Assembly: GCA_004769085.1 (NCBI GenBank) | Contig: DUDS01000021.1 | Span: 62,001-126,000 of the forward strand | Source: Candidatus Melainabacteria bacterium SSGW_16 | GTDB lineage: Bacteria > Cyanobacteriota > Vampirovibrionia > 2-02-FULL-35-15 | Reading direction: 5' to 3' | DNA length: 64,000 nucleotides | Shown: piece after piece, positions 25,988 through 36,216 of the stretch | Layout of the letters: every line of letters begins with the position of its first letter | Numbering within the stretch: the first letter of the stretch is position 1 | The notes under the pieces: generated by a model | What the model was told of the DNA's origin: nothing | The model's database searches: none | The model's input: the letters and a program-made list of their open reading frames with translations, nothing else | Made by a program: the position numbers and the translations under genes

Positions 25988-27134
25988 ATACTTCTATTGT
26001 CTTTTTTCTTACTTCAGAATCAATACTAAGAATCTCTTCCAGAGATTTTGGTTCTGTAGGGCTATGCGCATCGAGAGATTTTGAGATTATTTTCTCAATA
26101 TCACCAAAGGAAATTTTTCCCTTAAGAAATAAATCAACTGCTATTTCATTGCTTGCATTTAAAACAACAGGATAACTTTCCCCTTTTTCTGCTACTTCAT
26201 AAGCAAGTTTCAAACAGGGAAATTTTTTATAATCAGGTTTTTCAAACTCAAGTTTCTGTACACTTAATAAATCACAAAATAAATTAAATGGCAACTGTCT
26301 TTTCTCAGGATAAAACAAAGAATATTGAATTGGCAGCTTCATATCAGTAGCGCCAAGCTGGGCAATAATATTTCCATCTATAAACTCAACAGCACTGTGC
26401 ATAATGCTCTGTGGATGAATAAAAACATTAATTAAATTACAGGAAAAATCAAACAAATGCATTGCTTCTATAATTTCAAGTCCTTTATTCATTAGTGTAG
26501 CTGAATCAATTGTAATTTTTGGTCCCATTACCCATGTAGGGTGCTTTAAAGCTTGTTCTTTAGTAGCATTTTTTATTTCATCTGCCGTCCATGTTCTGAA
26601 AGGACCGCCAGATGCTGTAAGAATTACTTTTCTTACCTTATCTTTTGATATTCCATTTATGCACTGGTGTATAGCTGCATGCTCACTATCAAGAGGTATA
26701 ATTTCCCCTTTATGTTTTTTAATAAGATCCTGAATTAATCCACCGGCTATTACAAGTGTTTCTTTATTTGCAAATGCAACTCTTTTCCCGTGAGAAAGAG
26801 CAGATATAGTAGGTTTTAAACCTACTGATCCCACAAGCCCGTTTACAACAATGTCACATGAACATGATGAAATAAACTCCAGCCCGATATCATTCCAGAA
26901 TATTTCTACTGATGGATTTTTTAAAAGGGCTTTTAATTCCTGAGCCAGAAATGCATCTTTCACTGAAATAAATCTTGGCTGAAATTCTTTTATCTGTTCA
27001 GTTAAAAGCTGAATGTTATTTCCTGCTGCAAGACCAATAACTTCAAAGTCATCCCTAAACGCAGATATGACATCAAGAGTCTGTCTGCCTATTGAACCTG
27101 TGGAACCAAGTACTGCAACTTTTTTTCGTTTCAT
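25968..27134 (-). CDS. dxr: 1-deoxy-D-xylulose 5-phosphate reductoisomerase
   Basis: Second step of the non-mevalonate isoprenoid pathway, NADPH-dependent. It starts with VAVLGSTGSIGRQTLDVI (6-23), has NGLVGSVGLKPT and FANKETLVIAGG, the metal-binding PLDSEHAAIHQC, LTASGGPFR and WVMGPKITIDSATLMNKGLE. The length of 388 residues is normal. Its ATG overlaps the valS stop by 4 bp (ATGA), giving a coupled valS-dxr-pth operon. Confidence 0.96.
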   Translation of the reverse strand: MKRKKVAVLGSTGSIGRQTLDVISAFRDDFEVIGLAAGNNIQLLTEQIKEFQPRFISVKDAFLAQELKALLKNPSVEIFWNDIGLEFISSCSCDIVVNGLVGSVGLKPTISALSHGKRVAFANKETLVIAGGLIQDLIKKHKGEIIPLDSEHAAIHQCINGISKDKVRKVILTASGGPFRTWTADEIKNATKEQALKHPTWVMGPKITIDSATLMNKGLEIIEAMHLFDFSCNLINVFIHPQSIMHSAVEFIDGNIIAQLGATDMKLPIQYSLFYPEKRQLPFNLFCDLLSVQKLEFEKPDYKKFPCLKLAYEVAEKGESYPVVLNASNEIAVDLFLKGKISFGDIEKIISKSLDAHSPTEPKSLEEILSIDSEVRKKTIEVFDTSAI

Positions 27135-29866
27135 TTTAAAAGTCCGATTTGTTCTTCTATCGTTTTTATCTGATTTTCAAGTTCAAGCACCCTTGCTTTT
27201 ACTTCGTTTATTTTATCCTGAGCAGCATTGTTAATAAAGTTTGTATTGTTAAGTTTTGCTTTTTGAGATTCCATATCTTTTTCAAACTGAATTTTCTTTT
27301 TATTCAAACTGCTTAACATATTGTCAAGGTCAACTAGACCTGATAAGGGAATAAGAATTCTTGTATTCAAAACAAGAGCACCTGTGGATGGTTTAATAGG
27401 TTTAAAATCACCCAAGATAGACACTTTGGATTTTGTGAGCCCTTCAATATATGACACAGAACTTTCAAGTGCATTTTTGTCAAAATCATGCTTGGTAAAA
27501 AGTTTAACTTCCATTTCTTTTGTCCAGGGAATTCCTAATACCTGTCTTTGGTTTCTTATTTCTCTTGTTGTATCAATTACATGCGAAAATCCTTTTGCAA
27601 TTCTAGGATTTTCAATAAAATTTTTGTCTGATTTAGGGTAATTTGCACATGAAACAAATTGTGCTTTATCTCCCAGCGGTAACGAGTGCCATATTTCTTC
27701 AGTAATAAACGGCATAATGGGGCTTAGTGCCCTCGTTATTCCGCTAATGACAGAAATTAATATTTTCTGAGTTTGTTCTTTTAAATCCGGATTATCAAGT
27801 TGTTTTTTTGCAATCTCAATATACCAGTCACAAAAATCATCCCATATAAATTTATAAATAAATTTTGCCATGTCTGAATATTCTTTTCTTTCAAAAAAAA
27901 TGGGCTGAAAGTCAATCATAGTAGTATATTGATACAGTATCCAATGATCAGCAATTGTAAGCTTTTCCCTGTTTAATTCACTCAGGTTGCCAGAATAAAG
28001 TTTGTCTTGTTCAAGATTCTGCATGACAAACCTGACTGCATTCCATAGTTTATTTGCAAATCTTCTATACTGCTCTAAAGTATCTGATTCCCATTTCCCA
28101 TCTTTATCTTTTCTTCCTGAGAAACGAACATCCTGATTTCCTGTAACTCCAAGACTAAAATACCAGAACCTGTTTGCATCTGCTCCATATTTATCTATCA
28201 TCTCGAGCGGATCTATTGCATTTCCTTTTGATTTGGACATTCTTTTTCCATCTGGTGTCTGAATTACAGGATGAATCAACACTTCTTTAAATGGAATTTG
28301 TTTTGTAAATTCCAGACTCATAAAAACCATTCTTGAAACCCACAGGTTTATTATTTCTCTTGCAGTTGCAAGAACACTTGTAGGATAAAAAGCTTTAAAA
28401 TGATCACTCTCCTGAGTCCATCCCAGTGTTACAAAAGGCCATAAAGACGAGCTAAACCAGGTATCAAGCACATCAGGATCCTGAGTATAGTTCTCTATAT
28501 CTTTTGGGGGTTCTTCTTCAACATATATTTCATTTGTATTTTTTTTATACCAGACAGGAATCTGGTGTCCCCACCAGATTTGTCTGCTTATGCACCAATC
28601 CTTTATATTCTTTAACCAGTTTTTATAATGCTCAGCATATCTGCCTGGGGTGAATTTTATATGTCCATCCTCAACAGCTTTAATTGCAGATTCTGAAAGA
28701 GAATGATTTTTATCATTCATTTTTACATACCACTGCCACGAAAGATAAGGCTCTATGACTGTCCCACAGCGATCGTGTTTACTTGAGCCTTGTTCATATT
28801 CAATAATATTTTTAAGCAGTCCAAGCTCTTCAAGCATTTTTACCGTAGCTTCTCTAGCCTGAAATCTTTCAAGTCCATTAATTTCTTTTGGAATTCCTAT
28901 ATTATCCTTATCCTGAATTTTTGCAGATGTAGTCATGATTTCAGGATACGGTGAAAAATGAGTTCCAAGTTTTTCTATCAGATCTTTGTTTCTCTCATAT
29001 ATTTCATAATCCACTGCATCATGAGCAGGAGTTACTTTCAAGCACCCGGTTCCAAAATCAAGTTCTATTGCCTCATCACCTATTACAGGGATTTGTTTGT
29101 TTATAAGTGGAAGAAAAACTTTATTGCCAATCAATTTTTTATATCTTCCATCATCTGGATTTACTGCTACTGCAATATCTCCAAACATAGTTTCAGGTCT
29201 GGATGTTGCTACAATCAATCCGCCTTTTGAAATATCATTTAAATCAAATGGATAAAGTATATGATAAAGTTTGGCTTTGGTTTCTTCAGTTTCAACTTCA
29301 AGATCACTAATACTGGTGAGACACTTCGGACACCAGTTAACTATTCTTTTCCCTCTGTATATAAGTTTCTTTTTATATAAATCTACAAATACTTTTCTTA
29401 TTGCTTTTGTATAATTTTCATCCATTGTAAAAACCAGGCGATCATAGTCCATAAAACAGCCTAATTTTTTCATCTGTTCAATAATTTCATTCCCGTGTTT
29501 TTCTTTCCACTTCCAGATTCTTTTTAAAAACTCTTCTCTTCCAAGGTCATATCTTTTTTTCTTTTCTGTTTTTGATATTTCTTTTTCAACTACAACCTGT
29601 GTGCCTATTCCTGCATGATCCGTGCCACCCTGCCAGAGAACATTGCAGCCGTTCATTTTGTGATATCTGATTAAAACATCCTGAATGGTATCTCCAAAAG
29701 CATGTCCTATATGAAGACTGCCTGTAACATTTGGAGGAGGAAGAGCAATTGAAAAATATTTTTTGTCTTTAACTGCTTCTGATTTAAAGAGCTTCTTTTC
29801 AAGCCAGATTTTCAGCCACTTTTCTTCAACTTCTTTTGGGTTATACGCTTTGGAAAGTTCTGTCAT
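27131..29866 (-). CDS. valS: Valyl-tRNA synthetase
   Basis: Charges tRNA-Val. It is a class I synthetase with PPPNVTGSLHIGHAFGD (HIGH motif), GGTDHAGIGTQ, ATSRPETMFGD in the editing domain, the KMSKSKGNAIDP motif and a C-terminal coiled coil of about 65 residues (after LSSLNKKKIQFEKD). The length of 911 residues fits. A four-Cys zinc pattern appears as WCPKC but not elsewhere. It leads the operon valS-dxr-pth and is divergent from the small gene at 29905. Confidence 0.96.
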   Translation of the reverse strand: MTELSKAYNPKEVEEKWLKIWLEKKLFKSEAVKDKKYFSIALPPPNVTGSLHIGHAFGDTIQDVLIRYHKMNGCNVLWQGGTDHAGIGTQVVVEKEISKTEKKKRYDLGREEFLKRIWKWKEKHGNEIIEQMKKLGCFMDYDRLVFTMDENYTKAIRKVFVDLYKKKLIYRGKRIVNWCPKCLTSISDLEVETEETKAKLYHILYPFDLNDISKGGLIVATSRPETMFGDIAVAVNPDDGRYKKLIGNKVFLPLINKQIPVIGDEAIELDFGTGCLKVTPAHDAVDYEIYERNKDLIEKLGTHFSPYPEIMTTSAKIQDKDNIGIPKEINGLERFQAREATVKMLEELGLLKNIIEYEQGSSKHDRCGTVIEPYLSWQWYVKMNDKNHSLSESAIKAVEDGHIKFTPGRYAEHYKNWLKNIKDWCISRQIWWGHQIPVWYKKNTNEIYVEEEPPKDIENYTQDPDVLDTWFSSSLWPFVTLGWTQESDHFKAFYPTSVLATAREIINLWVSRMVFMSLEFTKQIPFKEVLIHPVIQTPDGKRMSKSKGNAIDPLEMIDKYGADANRFWYFSLGVTGNQDVRFSGRKDKDGKWESDTLEQYRRFANKLWNAVRFVMQNLEQDKLYSGNLSELNREKLTIADHWILYQYTTMIDFQPIFFERKEYSDMAKFIYKFIWDDFCDWYIEIAKKQLDNPDLKEQTQKILISVISGITRALSPIMPFITEEIWHSLPLGDKAQFVSCANYPKSDKNFIENPRIAKGFSHVIDTTREIRNQRQVLGIPWTKEMEVKLFTKHDFDKNALESSVSYIEGLTKSKVSILGDFKPIKPSTGALVLNTRILIPLSGLVDLDNMLSSLNKKKIQFEKDMESQKAKLNNTNFINNAAQDKINEVKARVLELENQIKTIEEQIGLLK

Positions 29867-29904
29867 AATTTATATGATAGCTGATTTTGAGTTAATATAA
29901 GTAC

Positions 29905-30228
29905 ATGCTAAATATCAGTACTAATTTTAGATTTATTTCAGATGCTTATCTGCGCTATCGAAAAGTAGAACCAGAAAAGATAGCTAAAACATTAGAAGCC
30001 CTTGATCAACTTGATGTAAAACAGCTTCCAAAACCAGGTTCTGAAAAACAAATATTTGCTAACTCAAACGAAGGAAGAGTTCTTATGAATTTAGGCACTG
30101 TAGCGTTAGGAGAATCTACAAGCACTGATGAAAGGCTGAGTTTAGGAAAATATTTGATTGAATTCTATTACAAAGATTTAAATGGAAATCTAAATCTTGC
30201 TGATGTGAGTGAAAACTTCATGTATTGA
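29905..30228 (+). CDS. Conserved-looking small protein of unknown function
   Basis: The 107-residue product is soluble and mildly acidic, with VEPEKIAKTLEALDQLDVKQ followed by NSNEGRVLMNLGTVALGE and a C-terminal LGKYLIEFYYKDLNGN. I recognise no domain. The sequence has normal coding bias for this genome but only a weak ribosome binding site. It lies between valS (divergent) and cutA and is followed at once by a hairpin that may terminate it. Confidence 0.6.
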   Translation: MLNISTNFRFISDAYLRYRKVEPEKIAKTLEALDQLDVKQLPKPGSEKQIFANSNEGRVLMNLGTVALGESTSTDERLSLGKYLIEFYYKDLNGNLNLADVSENFMY

Positions 30229-30230
30229 TG

Positions 30231-30260
30231 GCTTGTTCAAGGAGCGAGGACTTAACAAGC
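30231..30260 (+). terminator. Possible terminator hairpin after the 107-residue gene
   Basis: GCTTGTTcAAG (30231-30241) pairs with CTTAACAAGC (30251-30260), giving a ten-pair stem with one bulged C and a GAGCGAGGA loop, followed by TTCTTTACT. The T-run is weak, so termination is uncertain. The loop sequence GAGCGAGGA also occurs in the dispersed repeat at 12551-12653 and 43367-43467. Confidence 0.4.
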
Positions 30261-30312
30261 TTCTTTACTATAGTTTTTGTGCTAATATTTATCCTTATAC
30301 GAGGTATAAACA

Positions 30313-30654
30313 ATGTCAGACGATAAAGATCCTGTTGTAGTTTTTGTAACCACAAAAGATGTCACTGAAGCTGAAAAAATTGCAGGTGAGTTGGTGAAGG
30401 ATGGTTATGCTGCATGTGTGAATATAATTAACAAGGTCAGATCAGTTTACCGCTGGCAGGGAGAAATATGCAGAGATACTGAAGCCTTATGTGTAATTAA
30501 AACAGTAAAAGGTAATTTTGAGGCATTAAAAGACAAAGTTAAATCAATGCACAGTTATACAGTACCAGAAGTAATCGGACTTCCAATCGATATGGGATCT
30601 GACAAATATTTAAAATGGCTTGCAAAAGAGTCAAAAATCTTAAGCAAAGTATAA
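30313..30654 (+). CDS. cutA: Divalent cation tolerance protein CutA
   Basis: A small trimeric cytoplasmic protein of the CutA1 family linked to copper and other divalent metal tolerance. The conserved patterns are VFVTTKDVTEAEKIA, LVKDGYAACVNII, VRSVYRWQGEI, LCVIKTVKGNF and the C-terminal SYTVPEVIGLPI. The length of 113 residues is usual. The ribosome binding site is ACGAGGT eight bases before the ATG. It is likely a single-gene unit. Confidence 0.93.
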   Translation: MSDDKDPVVVFVTTKDVTEAEKIAGELVKDGYAACVNIINKVRSVYRWQGEICRDTEALCVIKTVKGNFEALKDKVKSMHSYTVPEVIGLPIDMGSDKYLKWLAKESKILSKV

Positions 30655-30758
30655 AACTGTTCTGGACATAAAAACAAAATCAATATAGAATTGACCCTAA
30701 TTCAAAATTATGTTTATCTTTACAGGGTTAATTAAATAAATATTAGCTTAGGAGCCTC

Positions 30759-32348
30759 TTGAACATACAGTTAAATGCAGCACTCCACTGCTACCAACCA
30801 TTTAGAGATCTTTATGATGTTACTTATATCCCTTTAAAAAAAAGATTCAATGGTTCTGTTCATCCCAGAAGATTAATTCCAGAGCCAAATGGAACCCCTG
30901 CAGAAGACTGGAATATTAACAAAATTACACCTGAATGCTATAGACCACTTGCTAATGGAGGAGTATTTCAAAGGTTAGTATTTAACTTTGGTCCAACACT
31001 ACTTAAGGATTTATGGATTCATGCTCCGGATGTTTATAACAAAATAATAGAAAGTGAAAAAATAAGCACAGATAGATTTGGCGGTCATAGCAATGCTCTG
31101 GCTCAAGCATCTCCAAACCACGCAATATTACCTCTTGCAAAAAAAGAGGATAAATTAGTACACATTAAATGGGCAATTGCTGAATATGAAATGCATTATA
31201 AAAAACGTCCTGAGGGTGTTTGGCTACCAGAAACTGCAGTAGATGAAGAGACTCTGGCAATGCTTGCAGATGAAGGAATTAAATATGTCATTCTTGCGCC
31301 AAAACAAGCAAAACAATTTAGAAAAATTAGTGAGGATCACTGGCAGGATGCTGAATGGGAAGGAAGAAGAATCGATCCAAGCATTGCATATAAAATTCAT
31401 TTTGAAGATAAAAAATTTAAGAGAAAAAATATAAATGTATTTTTCTATGATGGTGATTTTTCAGGAAACATTGGATATCCTAATGAGCATACAAAATGGA
31501 TCTATGACAGTAGTGAAAATTTTCTGCACCGATGGCTGGCTGCAAAAGGTAACTTTAAGCATTTTGGAGTAGATGTAGAAACTTTTGGTCACCATCAGAA
31601 AGGTAAAGCAGAGCTGCTCTCAGGAGCAGTTCAATTAATTGATAACAAGCAAAATGGAGATTGGCAAGGAGCACAATTCATTAATTATGGTTTGTTCCTT
31701 GAAAAGAATCCTCCTGAAATGGAAGTACAAATTTATAATAATTCCTCCTGGAGTTGTGACTTAGAACTAAACAGATGGGGGCAGACTGTAAGAGAAGAAA
31801 AAGAACATAATGGTTACAGATGGCTTGAGGATCGATATACTTTACATGGAATTACTAACTGGCATCCTCAATGGAGAGTTCAGCTTAGAAATGCACTTGA
31901 AGATTTAAACATAAGATTAAAGCTCATCTATGAAAGATCTGCACCAAAACATTTAAAAGATCCGGAACAAGCTGCTTTAGATTATGGCTCTGTAGTTTCA
32001 AATGCAAAGTCTTTTCATGAGTTTTTTGAAATTCATAAAACTCGAAATGCTGATATTGAAAAAGCATATATGTTACTTGAAATGAAGAAATTTATGAAGT
32101 ATATGTTTACCAGCTGCGGTTGGTTTCACGAATATGTAGACAGAATTGAGCCTTTTACAAATTTCCTTTGTGCAAACAGTGCTATAAGAATAGCTGAAGA
32201 ATTTGCCCCTGATGCAGGAATAGAAAAGGATTTCCTGAATAGGCTATCAAATGATATGGCAAGGATATGTTTAAAGGCAAAAGAGGTTAACACTCACCGA
32301 ATAAAAGAATTTGGTTCATCAGAATTACGGCATGAAATAGCAGCTTAA
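30759..32348 (+). CDS. Glycoside hydrolase family 57 protein
   Basis: Acts on alpha-glucans in the cytoplasm, probably as an amylase or glucan-modifying enzyme. GH57 features are HCYQPF (10-15), FNFGPTLL, GGHSNALAQA and WLPETAVD with the family nucleophile Glu158, followed by the VDVETFGHH region and a DUF3536-like tail. The start is a TTG with a strong ribosome binding site (TTAGGAGCC). It is the first of four rightward alpha-glucan genes. The precise activity cannot be read from sequence because GH57 includes branching enzymes, amylases and glucanotransferases. Confidence 0.85.
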   Translation: MNIQLNAALHCYQPFRDLYDVTYIPLKKRFNGSVHPRRLIPEPNGTPAEDWNINKITPECYRPLANGGVFQRLVFNFGPTLLKDLWIHAPDVYNKIIESEKISTDRFGGHSNALAQASPNHAILPLAKKEDKLVHIKWAIAEYEMHYKKRPEGVWLPETAVDEETLAMLADEGIKYVILAPKQAKQFRKISEDHWQDAEWEGRRIDPSIAYKIHFEDKKFKRKNINVFFYDGDFSGNIGYPNEHTKWIYDSSENFLHRWLAAKGNFKHFGVDVETFGHHQKGKAELLSGAVQLIDNKQNGDWQGAQFINYGLFLEKNPPEMEVQIYNNSSWSCDLELNRWGQTVREEKEHNGYRWLEDRYTLHGITNWHPQWRVQLRNALEDLNIRLKLIYERSAPKHLKDPEQAALDYGSVVSNAKSFHEFFEIHKTRNADIEKAYMLLEMKKFMKYMFTSCGWFHEYVDRIEPFTNFLCANSAIRIAEEFAPDAGIEKDFLNRLSNDMARICLKAKEVNTHRIKEFGSSELRHEIAA

Positions 32349-32489
32349 AGCTTATTTTTTCACTTAATGGCCATTTAATTAAATAAATCTTATGTATCTG
32401 GTTATAGACATAAGCCTAACTATTTTATAAAATTAGACATATTTTGATTATTATAATTAATTAAATACTTAAACAACGAGGTTTACAGT

Positions 32490-34118
32490 ATGCGAGCAAC
32501 CGCTGCATCAGGAATTGGACAAAGAGAAAAAATCACTACATTGGCAGATGTTGTGAGTAGATTCTCTCAAAAGACCAAATCTTTCAGACCTCCTATCAGA
32601 ACTCCCCTGCCACCTACATCATTTAGACCTTCAGATCTTTTAGCTGACAGGTTTGATGGTGATTATTCAAGGATAGTTAAAACAACCGACAGAACCCCAA
32701 CTCTTGATGAGTTGAAAACAGTAGCAAGTAAAATTAACTTAAGATTTGATGATTATATAGGAGCAAGACCAGCCTCAGGAAGTGTAAATGGTGTTGCTCT
32801 TAGTAAAGTTGGAAATTATGAAAGATCCTGGTACAGAGATATGGCTCTCTTGGCTGATAGCATGTTTGAAATTGGACTGGATCAGGAAGGAACTGATATA
32901 TTATTCCGGATTTTTAAGTTCTCTAATTCTCCCGAGCAGAGAGAACGTTTTTACGATAATTTCGTAGCTGCTGGCAGAGAAACTTCCTGGAATAGATATC
33001 AAATGCAAAACACAGGAATTTTTCACCCGCATATTGTTGGAATGCGAAATGATAGTGGAGATCTAAAAACCAGTCATCGTGAGTGGGGTCATGCACAAAT
33101 TGATGGAACCGCACTTTCATTACAGGTTTTATTCTACTGGGCTAATAAAGGAAGAATTAATGTATTAGATTTTAATGAAAAGCTAAGTGCTGTTGATTAT
33201 TCAGATTACCCACCTAACAAATCAGGTTCCAAGGAAAACTTCAATAAACATGAATCTATCATGGTCTTGATGTTAAAGTTTTTATCCTATATAAATGCCC
33301 CTCATCAAAATGACTTTGCAGCCTGGGAAGAATTCAGGCATCCAAAAAGGCTTTCAATTGCTGCAGCTACTACTGCCTGTGCTATTGAAGCAAAAGAACA
33401 TTTTGTAAGAGCTAACTGGAACCCAAAAGATACTTTAAATGTAGCTGAAGACTATACATCTCCTGTCTTCTATAATGATTTAAACAGATTAATTGATGCT
33501 GGCACATGGGTAATGGAAAATAGAATTCCAACTGACGGTATTAACCCGGCTAGAGAAAGTGATTACCAGGTAGGAGATGGATCTTCTTGCTGGGTTCTTG
33601 GGACATTATATAAAACACTTTCTTTATCAATGAATCAGCAACAAGGTTTAATTAATGCTGTTAATACTTTAATAAGAGAGTGGGGAATGGCTAGGTATGA
33701 AAATGATCCATTTCTTGGTTCAGGTTATTTGAGAAATGGTAGCCATAGCTTAATGGCATCTAATAGGATTCCTGGTAGAGAAGCAACATGGCCATTACTT
33801 AGTGCTTATTATGCAAAATATAATTTTGATAGGTTTGCAAAAGGTGGTTATATAAATACTGAATTATTGGCTCGCGGCATTAGCCATGCAAATAGTGTTT
33901 TTTCTCAAGTTACAGTACCAACTAAAGTTCATCATCATATATATGGAGAGGCAGATGTTGAAGGCGGATATCTTCCAGAAGCAAATTCATTTGACCCAGA
34001 AGATCAATCCTCAGTAAGACCAACAGCACATGCATCACCATTAATCTGGACCGAAGCAGCCACAATGAGCATGATGGCATCATATTTAAATGCATTAGGA
34101 TATGAAAGAAAAAAATAA
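32490..34118 (+). CDS. GH15-like glucoamylase-type protein
   Basis: The 542-residue protein has the alternating aromatic and helical patterns of the (alpha/alpha)6 barrel of glucoamylase and phosphorylase-kinase-alpha proteins. SWYRDMAL (113-120) matches the Trp-x-Arg-Asp block and PLIWTEA (517-523) the C-terminal P-L-x-W-x-x-A block near the catalytic Glu. REWGHAQIDGTAL is the central substrate-loop region. There is no signal peptide, so it would act on internal glucan. The ribosome binding site is ACGAGGT. A short inverted repeat (32389-32395/32408-32414) lies upstream, within the operon gap. Confidence 0.75.
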   Translation: MRATAASGIGQREKITTLADVVSRFSQKTKSFRPPIRTPLPPTSFRPSDLLADRFDGDYSRIVKTTDRTPTLDELKTVASKINLRFDDYIGARPASGSVNGVALSKVGNYERSWYRDMALLADSMFEIGLDQEGTDILFRIFKFSNSPEQRERFYDNFVAAGRETSWNRYQMQNTGIFHPHIVGMRNDSGDLKTSHREWGHAQIDGTALSLQVLFYWANKGRINVLDFNEKLSAVDYSDYPPNKSGSKENFNKHESIMVLMLKFLSYINAPHQNDFAAWEEFRHPKRLSIAAATTACAIEAKEHFVRANWNPKDTLNVAEDYTSPVFYNDLNRLIDAGTWVMENRIPTDGINPARESDYQVGDGSSCWVLGTLYKTLSLSMNQQQGLINAVNTLIREWGMARYENDPFLGSGYLRNGSHSLMASNRIPGREATWPLLSAYYAKYNFDRFAKGGYINTELLARGISHANSVFSQVTVPTKVHHHIYGEADVEGGYLPEANSFDPEDQSSVRPTAHASPLIWTEAATMSMMASYLNALGYERKK

Positions 34119-34285
34119 TTTCCTATTGTATTAATAATTACAGCTGCACTTAAATATTTTTTAATCTACCTTTCATAGACATTAATTTGTAATTCACAGT
34201 AGCATTAACTTAATTTTGTAAAACCATCTAGAATTAGTTCAACTTTCTTATTTAAGAAAAATAAATCAACAAGACAGAGGGCAAA

Positions 34286-36208
34286 ATGGTAACCAAACTT
34301 ACACAGGTTAGAAATTATCCTCAATTATTAGGAACATTAAGTGCACCTGCGTGGAGACAGTTTGGTACTGAAAGATTTGCAGGTATAGTTGCACCTATTT
34401 CTTATATTTGGACACAACAAAGTGTAGGTCACGGAGAAATTTCTGATGAAATTGAGCTTTTACAATTTTGTAAACAAGCAGGAATAAAAGCAACAATGGC
34501 CTTGCCTAACAATCCAATAGGCTATGGTGCAAGTCCATATGGAGCAGGTGATCCACAGGCATTTGAACCAATGATTGTAGCTCCAACAGTAATTGAAGAT
34601 GATGGAATTAATGCAAAAGACTACGATGGAAAAATAGAAGCCCTGAGAAAAAGATTCCCTTGCGGCACTGGAAAAATTAACTATGCAGTAAGACCAGAAA
34701 AGCTTGATCTCCTTTGGGAAATGTTTAAAAGCTTAAAAGGTCATGAGTCCCCGCAGTTCAGAGAATTTGTTAAAGAATTCAGAGATAAATGGCTAAGAGA
34801 TTACCTCCTATACACAGTAATAAAAGAACAACATAATGATGAAGTAAAAAATTGGAAAAGATGGCATGATCCAAAACTAAGAGATCATGATGAAGCATCT
34901 CTAAATAAATTTGAGAGAGAACACTCAGAAAGAATAACATTTTATGCATGGCTACAATGGCAAGCACACATGCAAAAAAGAAAAGTAAAAGCATTTGCCG
35001 ATCAAATTGGAAGAAAAGTGATTGGCGATCTACAGATTTTCCCATCCAGTGACAGTACAGGACCATGGGCTCATAGATCTTTATTTAAGATGAACGTAGT
35101 AGCTGGAGCACCTCGTGATCCGTATGCAGATAAAGGACAAAGATGGGACTCTCATCCTTATGACAGAGAAGCCTTACAGTCTAGTGAAGGAAGAAGATAT
35201 ATTGGGAACCAACAGCAATGGTTTAGCATGCATTATCACGGCAGAAGATATGATCACTCCATAGGTGGTCCAAGAGCTTGGGAAATTCCTTTTAATGCAA
35301 ATATAGAAGATCAAGGACTCCCAGGAGCATATTTCCCAGAACCAGCTTTAAGAAGACAAGCAGGCTGGGATTTCTTTAAATTATTTCTTGATTCTGCACC
35401 AGAACTTGCTCCATTTTTTGAAGATCTTGGGAAATTACCAACTTTACAAGAAGATTTATTTGAGTGGGATCAATTTTGTGCTGAATTAGGTGCACTTGGC
35501 ATGGATGTAGCCTTCTGGAAAAAAAATTGGGACAAAGGTGGAGATAACTTTACTCATCCAAATGAATATAGAGAACTATCCATGTCGACATTCGGTCCAC
35601 ATGATATGGAAGTAGCAGATGCTTATTATGAAAGGGTTTTAGGAACTGTTGATAGAGAGTTATTTATGCGAGCTTGCAATGAAACCGGCATAAACTATAA
35701 TGCTGCAGTTAATTTATTATTTGATACAGATAAGTCATTCCCGACAAGATTAAGATGGAAAGATACTATAGATGATCATGATCTTACAAAAAGAAAATTA
35801 ATTCGAATCTTAAATGCAAATAGGGTTGGAGATAGAAAGCTAACCACAGATGAAAAAAAGAATTTTGATTATATGCGCACAAGTACTTATAGAGAACAAA
35901 ATGCTCTTTGTAATTTAATGGGAGTATCTGGTGATGCTCCAGAAACAGTTACATCAGATTTCGTTGATGGAATGCTCAGGTTTACAGCAAATGCAAGTTC
36001 CATGGCAAATTTTGAACTGATGCCACTTCATTTGAAGCTTTCTCCAACTACCTATGGAGCTAAGAGACCAAGGTTTAATATCCCAGGAACCCCAGATGGA
36101 AACTGGGAAGAAGGATCTCCAAAATCAATGGAACAACTACAACAAGATCAGGACCTGATTATGAAGCTAAGAGATATTTACACAAGCTCTGGCAGGTTTA
36201 CGGAATAA
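34286..36208 (+). CDS. malQ: Divergent GH77 4-alpha-glucanotransferase
   Basis: Transfers maltosyl or longer units between alpha-1,4-glucans. The family landmarks are recognisable but altered: GDLQIF (248-252), WAH (261-263), KGQRWDSHPYD, YDHSIGGPRAWEIP with nucleophile-type Asp323 in place of the usual RIDHFRG, FFEDLG with acid/base-type Glu379, and GPHD (437-440). The Arg before the nucleophile Asp is replaced by Tyr. At 640 residues it is longer than simple amylomaltases because of a charged segment near 150-215. It lies 8 bp before the TreZ-like gene, so the two are co-transcribed. Confidence 0.75.
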   Translation: MVTKLTQVRNYPQLLGTLSAPAWRQFGTERFAGIVAPISYIWTQQSVGHGEISDEIELLQFCKQAGIKATMALPNNPIGYGASPYGAGDPQAFEPMIVAPTVIEDDGINAKDYDGKIEALRKRFPCGTGKINYAVRPEKLDLLWEMFKSLKGHESPQFREFVKEFRDKWLRDYLLYTVIKEQHNDEVKNWKRWHDPKLRDHDEASLNKFEREHSERITFYAWLQWQAHMQKRKVKAFADQIGRKVIGDLQIFPSSDSTGPWAHRSLFKMNVVAGAPRDPYADKGQRWDSHPYDREALQSSEGRRYIGNQQQWFSMHYHGRRYDHSIGGPRAWEIPFNANIEDQGLPGAYFPEPALRRQAGWDFFKLFLDSAPELAPFFEDLGKLPTLQEDLFEWDQFCAELGALGMDVAFWKKNWDKGGDNFTHPNEYRELSMSTFGPHDMEVADAYYERVLGTVDRELFMRACNETGINYNAAVNLLFDTDKSFPTRLRWKDTIDDHDLTKRKLIRILNANRVGDRKLTTDEKKNFDYMRTSTYREQNALCNLMGVSGDAPETVTSDFVDGMLRFTANASSMANFELMPLHLKLSPTTYGAKRPRFNIPGTPDGNWEEGSPKSMEQLQQDQDLIMKLRDIYTSSGRFTE

Positions 36209-36216
36209 TTTAACCA